Below, one piece after another: positions 57,616-64,000 of a stretch of 64,000 nt of DNA. The stretch covers positions 124,001 to 188,000 of the forward strand of contig NZ_JAKSXV010000098.1 in the NCBI RefSeq assembly GCF_022829345.1, given 5' to 3'. Position 1 is the stretch's first letter. Each line of letters starts with the position of its first letter. A program made the translations under genes and the position numbers. The stretch comes from Methylobacterium sp. J-090 (GTDB taxonomy: Bacteria; Pseudomonadota; Alphaproteobacteria; Rhizobiales; Beijerinckiaceae). A model generated the notes under the pieces. The model was not told where the DNA came from, did not search any database, and saw nothing but the letters and a program-made list of their open reading frames with translations.

Positions 57616-59289
57616 TCATGCGATCCCTGGCGACCGGCGACGCGCGGCGAACGCCCCGAGGAACGCGAGTCCGAGCATCATTGCAAACGGCGCGTCGCCG
57701 AACCGGGCGTAGGTCGTGCGCCGGCTCAGGCGTACGGGAAGGCTCGCGTCGAGCACGCCCTCGACGCCGACGGGCAGGCTCGCGGTGATCCGCCCGTGGG
57801 CATCGACCACCGCCGAGATGCCGGTGTTGGCGTCGCGCACGAGGGGCAGCCCCTCCTCGACGGCGCGCAGGCGTGCCTGGGCGAAGTGCTGGCGGGGGCC
57901 GGGCGTGTCGCCGAACCAGGCGTCGTTGGTGAGGTTGAGGATCAGCCCCGGCACCGGCGGCGGACCGCCCGGGGTCGCCTCGGGCACGATGGCACCGGGA
58001 AAAATCGCCTCGTAGCAGATGGTGGCGGCGACGGGCGGCAGGCCCGGCACCGACAGGATGCGCTGGCGCGTCCGGTCGCCGGCGGTGAAGCCGCCCGGGA
58101 TCGCCACGAACTGGCGGACGCGCAGCGCTCGCAAGGCCGCGTCGAGGGGCCCCGGCAGGTACTCGCCGAAGGGGACGAGGTGGACCTTGTCGTAGACGTC
58201 GCCAAATTTCGGGCCGGCCGCGATGGTTAGGATCGAATTGAAGAAATGCGGGCGCTCGCCGGCGGCGGGCGTGTCGGCGCGCGCCGCGCCCGTGATGAGC
58301 TGCGTGCCCGACGGCAGGGCGGCGGCGATGCGCGCCAGCGCCGCCGGATCGCGCTGGATCAGGAACGGGAAGGCCGATTCCGGCCAGATCACGTGAGTGA
58401 CGTCGGCGATCCCCGAACGATCGGGGGCGGCGGCCCGGTCGCTGAGTTCGATGTAGCGGTCGAGGATGTCCGCGCGGTTCTCGGGGCGGAACTTGGCGTC
58501 CTGGTTCAGGTTCGGCTGAACGAGGCGCAGGCGAATGCCGGCCACCGTGGCGTCCGGACCGGCCGGCAGGCGCGCGGCGCCGAGGAGGGCCATGGTCGCG
58601 AGGGCCAGTCCTGCCACGAGGGTCGGTACGAGGCGCACGGAGACGGTCGCGCCCGTGGCGAGGGTGGCGGGGGCGGCGGCGATGAGAACGGCGAGAAGGG
58701 TGAGGCCGTAGAGGCCGATGCCGGCGGCACTCTGCATCAGCCAGAGGTTCTGGCCGAGCGCCATGCCGAGGGTGTTCCAGGGAAACCCGGTGAAGAGGTG
58801 GCCGCGCAGCCATTCGCACGTGGCCAGACCGAAGGCGAGGGCCAGGATCCGCCCCGTACCCGGCGACCAGACGAGGCGGGCCAGCGCGAATCCGAGCCCG
58901 TAGAACAGGCCGAGCACGGCCGGCAGGCCGATCACCCCGAGGGGCAGGGCCCAGGCGAATTCCTCCGCCTCGACGAGGAAGGCCGAGCCGAGCCACCACA
59001 GGCCGGCCGTGAGGTAGCCGAAGCCCCAGGCCCAGCCGATGAGACCGGCGACCCGGAAGGTGCGCCAGGCGCTTCGGCCCGTCGCGGCCCCGTCGAGGAG
59101 CCAGACCCCGACGGACAGGGCGACGACGAGGGCCGGCAGTGCCCCGAAGGGCGGCATCGCCAGCGCCCCGAAGGCACCGGCGCAGTAGGCCAGGAGCAGC
59201 CGGCGCCACCCCGCGCTCAGCATCACCCACTGGGCGGGGAGGGCGAGGGGACCCGGCGCCGGCATGGCGTCGGCGCGGCTGCGGCTCAT
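57616..59289 (-). CDS. lnt: Apolipoprotein N-acyltransferase
   Basis: This 557-residue inner-membrane enzyme adds the third acyl chain to lipoproteins. An N-terminal set of about seven membrane helices precedes a periplasmic nitrilase-type domain. That domain has the catalytic triad: Glu in VIWPESAFPFLIQ, Lys in VYDKVHLVPFGEYLPG, and Cys in ATICYEAIFPG. The length is typical. It follows corC by 16 bases. With lgt at 39278 the window encodes two of the three steps of lipoprotein modification. Confidence 0.95.
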   Translation of the reverse strand: MSRSRADAMPAPGPLALPAQWVMLSAGWRRLLLAYCAGAFGALAMPPFGALPALVVALSVGVWLLDGAATGRSAWRTFRVAGLIGWAWGFGYLTAGLWWLGSAFLVEAEEFAWALPLGVIGLPAVLGLFYGLGFALARLVWSPGTGRILALAFGLATCEWLRGHLFTGFPWNTLGMALGQNLWLMQSAAGIGLYGLTLLAVLIAAAPATLATGATVSVRLVPTLVAGLALATMALLGAARLPAGPDATVAGIRLRLVQPNLNQDAKFRPENRADILDRYIELSDRAAAPDRSGIADVTHVIWPESAFPFLIQRDPAALARIAAALPSGTQLITGAARADTPAAGERPHFFNSILTIAAGPKFGDVYDKVHLVPFGEYLPGPLDAALRALRVRQFVAIPGGFTAGDRTRQRILSVPGLPPVAATICYEAIFPGAIVPEATPGGPPPVPGLILNLTNDAWFGDTPGPRQHFAQARLRAVEEGLPLVRDANTGISAVVDAHGRITASLPVGVEGVLDASLPVRLSRRTTYARFGDAPFAMMLGLAFLGAFAARRRSPGIA

Positions 59290-59305
59290 GACGCGACGGT
59301 CGCCG

Positions 59306-60415
59306 TCACGAAGCGGGGGCTTCGAGGCTCGGATTGGGCGAGGGCGGCGGCAGGGCCAGCGGCACGACCGACGTGATCCGCGCGTCGCCGCGCTGGAGGC
59401 GCAGTCGCTTCACCCGGCGCGGATCGGCGTCCAGGACCTCGAATTCGAGGTCGCCCGGTCCGGCGATGAGTTCGCCGCGCGAGGGCACGCGACCGGCGAG
59501 CGTGACGATGAGGCCGCCGATGGTGTCGATCTCCTCGGCCATCTCGCCCACCGCCGCGACGAGATCGACGCCGCTGGCCTCCGACACCTCGGCGAGGCCG
59601 GCGCGGGCGTCGGCGACGAACACCTCGCCTTCGCCCTCGACGCGGTGGACGAGGCGTCCCTCCGCCACGTCGTGCTCGTCCTCGATGTCGCCCACCACCA
59701 TCTCGACGAGGTCCTCGATGGAGATGAGGCCGTCGGTGCCGCCGTACTCGTCGATGACCAGCGCCATGTGGGTGCGGGTCGCCTGCATGCGCACGAGCAG
59801 ATCGATGGCCGGCATGGAGGGGGGCACGAACAGGACCGGGCGCTGGATGCGCGTGGACGCCAGGGTCGCCGAGAGATCGACATTGCCGAGGTTGAGATTG
59901 CGCAGCGCGCGGGCGCCACGGCGGGGGCGCGCGTGCGGCGCTTCGTCCAGGGGTTCAATGGGAGCCGCACCGAGACGGCGGCTGCCGGCTTCGGCGCGGG
60001 CGGCGATGTGATCGACGAAGTCGCGGATGTGGACCATGCCCTTCGGGTCGTCGAGGGTCTCCCCGTAGACGGGCAGACGCGAATGCCCGGCCGTGCGGAA
60101 CAGCTTGAGCAATTCGCCCAGACTCGTGTCCATGGATACGGCGACGATGTCGATGCGCGGGATCATCACATCGTCGACCCGCACCTTGTGCAGGCCGAGC
60201 ACGTTCTTGAGCATGGCCCGCTCGATGGGCGAGAAGGCGTTCTCACCCGAATCGGGCTCGGCCAGCCGGTCCTCGATGTCGTCGCGCAACGAGTCGCGCG
60301 GCCGGAGGTGGAACACGTGCAGCAGACGGTCGTACCAGGGCTCGCGGGCCTGAGCCTCACCGTCATGTGCGCTGGGCGCGGCCTGGGCCGCGCCGCGACT
60401 TCGATCGTTCGTCAT
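59306..60415 (-). CDS. corC: CorC/TlyC-type CBS-domain protein
   Basis: This 369-residue soluble protein has paired CBS domains (about 75-245; DVMIPRIDIVAVSMDTSLGE, then RPVLFVPPSMPAIDLLVRMQ) and a C-terminal CorC/HlyC transporter-associated domain (VEGEGEVFVADARAGLAEVS, then GGLIVTLAGRVPSRGELIAG). It is linked to magnesium and cobalt homeostasis, though its biochemical role is not settled. A gap of 36 bases follows ybeY and lnt follows closely, the conserved order of this operon. Confidence 0.93.
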   Translation of the reverse strand: MTNDRSRGAAQAAPSAHDGEAQAREPWYDRLLHVFHLRPRDSLRDDIEDRLAEPDSGENAFSPIERAMLKNVLGLHKVRVDDVMIPRIDIVAVSMDTSLGELLKLFRTAGHSRLPVYGETLDDPKGMVHIRDFVDHIAARAEAGSRRLGAAPIEPLDEAPHARPRRGARALRNLNLGNVDLSATLASTRIQRPVLFVPPSMPAIDLLVRMQATRTHMALVIDEYGGTDGLISIEDLVEMVVGDIEDEHDVAEGRLVHRVEGEGEVFVADARAGLAEVSEASGVDLVAAVGEMAEEIDTIGGLIVTLAGRVPSRGELIAGPGDLEFEVLDADPRRVKRLRLQRGDARITSVVPLALPPPSPNPSLEAPAS

Positions 60416-60451
60416 GTCTCTCTGATCTGGGATGGCCGGCGTTGCAGCCGC

Positions 60452-60940
60452 TCAATCGGCGTAGGGATCGGGCATGCCGAGGGTGGCGAGGGCCGCGACT
60501 TCGAGCGCCTCCATGGCCTCGGCGTCCGCGTCGCCCGTCTCGTGGTCCTGACCGAGGAGGTGGAGGGTGCCATGGACAAGGAGGTGCGCGAGGTGATGGC
60601 TGAGCGGCTTCGATTGCTCGCCACTCTCGCGCAGCATCGTGTCATACGCAAGAACGACATCGCCGAGGGGCCGCGCCATTCCCGCATGGGGGGGCTGCGG
60701 GGCCGCCGGAAACGACAGGACGTTGGTGGGTCGGTCCTTGCCGCGCCAGGTCTTGTTCAGCGCCTGCACGGCCGCGTCGTTAGTCAGCAGGACGCTGACC
60801 TCGACCGCCCCCCCGGGGGATTCCGGCACGACGGCGAGGCCGGCCTCGACGGCGCGAATCACGAAAGCTTCGAGGTCGGGCGCTACGCCGTCCCAGCGCG
60901 CGTCCTCGACGGCGACGTCGATCTCGTTCTCGAGGGTCAT
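60452..60940 (-). CDS. ybeY: Endoribonuclease YbeY (rRNA maturation)
   Basis: This 162-residue metalloprotein has the invariant zinc motif HLLVHGTLHLLGQDHE (H-x3-H-x5-H) and the family segments VSVLLTNDAAVQALNKTWRG and PTNVLSFPAAP. It takes part in 16S rRNA 3'-end processing and 70S ribosome quality control. Its ATG overlaps the stop codon of phoH by four bases. Confidence 0.96.
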   Translation of the reverse strand: MTLENEIDVAVEDARWDGVAPDLEAFVIRAVEAGLAVVPESPGGAVEVSVLLTNDAAVQALNKTWRGKDRPTNVLSFPAAPQPPHAGMARPLGDVVLAYDTMLRESGEQSKPLSHHLAHLLVHGTLHLLGQDHETGDADAEAMEALEVAALATLGMPDPYAD

Positions 60941-62043
60941 GCGAGGGGACGGCGGCGCGGGTTCGGATTGCGGTCCGAATCGTGCTCGCCGTGGGCGGCC
61001 GACTCGTAGGCGGTGACGATGCGGCGCACGAGGTCGTGGCGGACCACGTCGACATCGCGAAACGTGACGCGGCCGATGCCCTCGACGCCGTCGAGGATGT
61101 TCACCGCCTCGACGAGGCCCGAGCGCTGGCCCGGCGGCAGATCGACCTGGCTCGGATCGCCCGTGATGATCATCCGGGAGTTCTCGCCGAGGCGGGTGAG
61201 GAACATCTTCATCTGCATGGAGGTGGTGTTCTGTGCCTCGTCGAGGAGCACCACGGCATTGGTGAGGGTGCGCCCGCGCATGAAGGCCAGCGGCGCGATC
61301 TCGATGATTCCGGTCTGGAGGCCGCGGTCGACGTGACGCGCCTCCATGAAATCGTAGAGGGCGTCGTAGATCGGGCGCAGGTACGGATCGACCTTGTCGC
61401 GCATGTCGCCGGGCAGGAAGCCGAGGCGCTCGCCGGCCTCGACGGCGGGGCGGGACAGGATGATGCGCTCGACATGGCCCTGCTCCAGCAGGGAGACGGC
61501 GTGGCCCACGGCGAGCCAGGTCTTGCCGGTGCCGGCGGGCCCCTCGGCGAAGACGAGCTCGCGGGTGCGCAGGAGCTTGATGTAGGCGTCCTGCGCCGTG
61601 TTGCGGGCGCGCACGGCGCCGCGCCGGCGGGTGGCGATCTGGTCGAAGACCGGCCGGTCGGGCTCGGCGCTGACTTCCGCCGCCGGGAACAGGGTGCCCT
61701 GCTGCGTTGTCTCCTGGATCGCGCCGTCGACGTCGCCGAGCGTCAGGGCGGTGCCGCTCGCCCGCACCCGGGCGTAGAGGCGCTCGAACACCTTTCGGGC
61801 TTTCTCCGCCGCCTCGGGCGAGCCCTTGATGACGAGGTGGTTGCCCAGAGCCGTGGCGACCACGTCGAGGCGCCGCTCGATATGGGCGACGTTCTGGTCG
61901 TACTGGCCGAAGACGAGGCTCGCGAGGCGGTTGTCGTCGAAGGTCAGGGACGCCTCGAGGGATTCGACGATCTCACCCGTGCGCGCCGCCGGGCCGCGCC
62001 CGCGCAAGGGGCCGCCCCGGCCGATCCCGTCAGATGCTGGCAC
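60937..62043 (-). CDS. phoH: PhoH-like ATPase
   Basis: This 368-residue protein has an N-terminal KH-like segment (about 25-100) and a PhoH ATPase domain with Walker A in VFAEGPAGTGKTWLAVGHAV and Walker B in VVLLDEAQNTTSMQMKMFL. The arginine-containing IILSRPAVEAGERLGFLPGD is typical. It is probably an RNA-associated ATPase that works with YbeY, because the two genes are linked in very many bacteria. It lies 42 bases after miaB. Its basic C-terminal tail (DRNPNPRRRPLA) overlaps the start of ybeY. Confidence 0.95.
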   Translation of the reverse strand: MPASDGIGRGGPLRGRGPAARTGEIVESLEASLTFDDNRLASLVFGQYDQNVAHIERRLDVVATALGNHLVIKGSPEAAEKARKVFERLYARVRASGTALTLGDVDGAIQETTQQGTLFPAAEVSAEPDRPVFDQIATRRRGAVRARNTAQDAYIKLLRTRELVFAEGPAGTGKTWLAVGHAVSLLEQGHVERIILSRPAVEAGERLGFLPGDMRDKVDPYLRPIYDALYDFMEARHVDRGLQTGIIEIAPLAFMRGRTLTNAVVLLDEAQNTTSMQMKMFLTRLGENSRMIITGDPSQVDLPPGQRSGLVEAVNILDGVEGIGRVTFRDVDVVRHDLVRRIVTAYESAAHGEHDSDRNPNPRRRPLA

Positions 62044-62085
62044 GCACAGTTCCTTCGTTGGCGATGGGATGGGATCGACGCGCGC

Positions 62086-63426
62086 TCAAGCCGCGACCGC
62101 CGCGTCGGCGACGGCCTCGCCGAACAGGCTGTTGGAGCCGGCCCGGACGATCCGCACGGGCACCAGGGTGCCGATGGTGGATGTGGGCGCGTCGAACTGG
62201 ACGGGAAGGAGGTGAGGCGTCTTGCCCGCGACCTGACCGGGATGGCGCCCGGCCTTCTCCACCAGCACCTCCACGACCGACCCGACATAGGAGGCGTTGA
62301 AGGCGTGGCGCTGCGCGTCCAGCAGGGTCTGGAGGGCGTGCAACCGGCGGGTCTTCACGTCCTCCGGTACCGCATCGGCCCAATCCGCCGCTGGGGTCCC
62401 GGGACGGGCGCTGTACTTGAAGGAGTAGGCGCTGGCGAACCCGATGTCTTCGACGAGCCGCATCGTCTCGTCGAACTCGGCTTCGGTCTCACCGGGGAAG
62501 CCGACGATGAAGTCCGACGACAGGGCGATGTCGGGCCGCACGGCGCGGACCTCGGCGATGCGTTCGCGGTAGGTATCCGCCGTGTGCTTGCGGTTCATCG
62601 CCTTCAGGACCCGGTCCGAGCCCGACTGCACCGGCAGGTGCAGGAACGGCATCAGGGACGGCAGGCTGCGATGCGCCGCGACGAGGTCGGGCGTCATGTC
62701 GTTGGGGTGGCTGGTGGTGTAGCGCAGGCGCAGGAGGCCGGGCAGGGCCGCGATCTCGCGCATGAGGTCCGTGAGGGTGGCGCCGCCGCCGTCGAGGCCG
62801 ACGCCGTGATAGGCGTTGACGTTCTGGCCGATGAGGGTGATCTCGCGGGCGCCGCCCTGGAGCAGCCGTTCCGCCTCGGCCCGGATCGCCGCCACGGAGC
62901 GCGAGACCTCGGCGCCGCGGGTGTAGGGCACCACGCAAAAGGCGCAGAACTTGTCGCAGCCCTCCTGCACCGTGAGGAAAGCGGTGACCCCGAGGGTGCG
63001 CCGCGCCGGCAGGTGGTCGAACTTGTCCTCGATGGGGAATTCCGTGTCGACGACGCGCTTCGTGCGCGAGCGGGCGAGGAGGTCCGGCAGGCGATGATAG
63101 TTCTGCGGGCCGACGACCACGTCGACGCTCGGCGCCCGGGACAGGATCTCGGCGCCCTCGGCCTGGGCGACGCAGCCGGCGACCACGATGCGGGTGTCGT
63201 GACCGGCCGCCGCGCGCTCGTTCTTGAGGACCCGCAGGCGCCCGAGTTCGGAATAGACCTTGTCGGCGGCCTTCTCGCGGATGTGGCAGGTGTTGAGGAT
63301 GACGACATCCGCCTCCTCCACCGTCTCCGTCGCGGTGTAGCCTTCGGCGCCGAGCACGTCCGCCATCCGGGTGGCGTCGTAGGCGTTCATCTGGCAGCCG
63401 TAGGATTTGACGAAGGCTTTCTTCAA
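62086..63426 (-). CDS. miaB: tRNA-2-methylthio-N6-dimethylallyladenosine synthase
   Basis: This 446-residue radical-SAM methylthiotransferase modifies A37 of tRNAs. The N-terminal UPF0004 domain has three cluster cysteines (SYGCQMN, LNTCHIREKAADK and VAGCVAQAEG). The radical-SAM motif is CDKFCAFCVVPYTRG (CxxxCxxC). A C-terminal TRAM domain (VEVLVEKAGRHPGQVAGKTP) follows. All expected cysteines are present. It precedes phoH and follows plsC in the usual order of this block. Confidence 0.97.
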   Translation of the reverse strand: MKKAFVKSYGCQMNAYDATRMADVLGAEGYTATETVEEADVVILNTCHIREKAADKVYSELGRLRVLKNERAAAGHDTRIVVAGCVAQAEGAEILSRAPSVDVVVGPQNYHRLPDLLARSRTKRVVDTEFPIEDKFDHLPARRTLGVTAFLTVQEGCDKFCAFCVVPYTRGAEVSRSVAAIRAEAERLLQGGAREITLIGQNVNAYHGVGLDGGGATLTDLMREIAALPGLLRLRYTTSHPNDMTPDLVAAHRSLPSLMPFLHLPVQSGSDRVLKAMNRKHTADTYRERIAEVRAVRPDIALSSDFIVGFPGETEAEFDETMRLVEDIGFASAYSFKYSARPGTPAADWADAVPEDVKTRRLHALQTLLDAQRHAFNASYVGSVVEVLVEKAGRHPGQVAGKTPHLLPVQFDAPTSTIGTLVPVRIVRAGSNSLFGEAVADAAVAA

Positions 63427-63509
63427 CAGTCCGGTCCCGACGCGAGTTTGGTCCAGCCCTTAGCACGGTTCGCGGAATGCGTCGCGATCCCCGGCCGGGG
63501 GCGATTGCC

Positions 63510-64000
63510 TCAGAGGGCGGGCACGCCGGAGGCCGTCTCGTCGGGCGCCGTGTCGGACAGGCGACGCGTGCCCCTCCAGACCGCGCCTGTCGGCGGACGG
63601 CCCGTGACCGCGCGCTGAAGGGCCTCGCGGACGGAGGCTTCGGCGAGGGCCGTCGCGCGCTTGCGGTCGGTGCCGGCCTCGAAGGCGATGGGGGCGCCCC
63701 AGACCACGTGCACATCGATGGGACCGTTCTCGAAGAACTCGGACAGGTGCGGCGCGAGCTCCATGTCGCCGTACCAGGCGATGCCCGGCCGCTCGGCCCG
63801 CACCAGGGGCAGGCCGTTGCGACGTGGATAGGTGATGGCCAGCGGCTGGAGCCGGATGCGGTCGGGGCCGCCGGTGGTTCCGTCGATGGCGGCGCGGGCC
63901 GCTCCGACGAGGGACGAGCGGAACGGCAGCAGGCGGGTGCCGTCCCCCGTGGTGCCCTCGGCGAACAGCACGATGAGGTCCCCTCCGGCGAGGCGATCGG
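63510..64000 (-). CDS. plsC: 1-acyl-sn-glycerol-3-phosphate acyltransferase, N-terminal part outside the window
   Basis: This is the C-terminal part (about 163 residues) of a PlsC/AGPAT family enzyme, which makes phosphatidate from lysophosphatidate. The coding frame runs off the right edge without a start codon. The acyltransferase glutamate motif FAEGTT is visible near the edge, followed by PFRSSLVGAARAAID and PLAITYPRR. The HX4D motif must lie beyond the window. Its place before miaB-phoH-ybeY-corC-lnt is the common order in Rhizobiales. Confidence 0.9.
   Translation of the reverse strand, partial: DRLAGGDLIVLFAEGTTGDGTRLLPFRSSLVGAARAAIDGTTGGPDRIRLQPLAITYPRRNGLPLVRAERPGIAWYGDMELAPHLSEFFENGPIDVHVVWGAPIAFEAGTDRKRATALAEASVREALQRAVTGRPPTGAVWRGTRRLSDTAPDETASGVPAL

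Noticed and set aside
60982..63618. Open frame of 878 codons on the plus strand
   Set aside because: It is antisense to phoH and miaB, both of which have full catalytic motifs on the minus strand.

Overview
The window is 64 kb of mostly dense, very GC-rich chromosome. It looks like a member of the Hyphomicrobiales (Rhizobiales), most likely Methylobacterium/Methylorubrum. This rests on the gene repertoire (plsC-miaB-phoH-ybeY-corC-lnt block, ffh/chorismate mutase/rpsP/rimM cluster, alphaproteobacterial serC-type RNA leader, Cpa/Tad pilus naming order) and on short GC-rich palindromic repeats between genes. No rRNA, tRNA, CRISPR array, complete insertion sequence or prophage was found. The genus call is an inference from sequence style and gene order, not from a database search.

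Layout. (1) 1-3281 is an accessory, comparatively AT-rich margin: a Crp/Fnr regulator, a small hypothetical, two related small proteins that resemble the tail of XRE regulators without the DNA-binding part, a hypothetical between them, and two strong palindromes. (2) 3282-10639 is a complete four-carbon sugar-acid catabolic locus: otnC and a LacI regulator on the minus strand, then a divergent MFS transporter, ltnD, otnI, otnK and denD. Together they would import D-erythronate/L-threonate and convert them to dihydroxyacetone phosphate plus CO2; an 18-bp perfect palindrome in the divergent promoter is the likely LacI operator. (3) 10640-20907 is a Tad/Flp pilus locus: cpaABCDEF, tadBC and flp pilin on the minus strand, and a divergent stand-alone copy of the secretin N-terminal domain. 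(4) 21193-30621 is mainly housekeeping: rplY-pth, a VapBC-like toxin-antitoxin pair, ychF, a double-MaoC protein, a MazEF pair, mtnA, serA and serC with an RNA leader. (5) 30750-37058 holds trmD, rimM, rpsP, chorismate mutase and ffh; a 2.6-kb block (secreted methyltransferase, small secreted protein, periplasmic catalase-like protein) separates trmD from rimM. (6) 37100-40165 holds small proteins, a MidA-type methyltransferase and lgt. (7) 40311-44884 is a compact five-gene oxidative cluster of unknown substrate (VOC protein, SMP-30 lactonase-like protein, cupin, DoxX membrane protein, divergent GMC oxidoreductase). (8) 44908-56364 holds a chemoreceptor, ilvA, a PPOX-fold protein, dgkA, an AbrB-family membrane protein, a divergent oxyR-catalase pair and a GGDEF-EAL protein. 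(9) 56419-64000 holds a CynX-type transporter and the lnt-corC-ybeY-phoH-miaB-plsC block, whose last gene runs off the window.

The most interesting points are the complete erythronate/threonate locus with its operator, the uncharacterised GMC/DoxX/cupin/SMP-30/VOC cluster, the paired headless XRE-like small proteins with palindromes, the stand-alone secretin-N-domain protein, and three families of dispersed inverted repeats. None is proven to be a new system from sequence alone.
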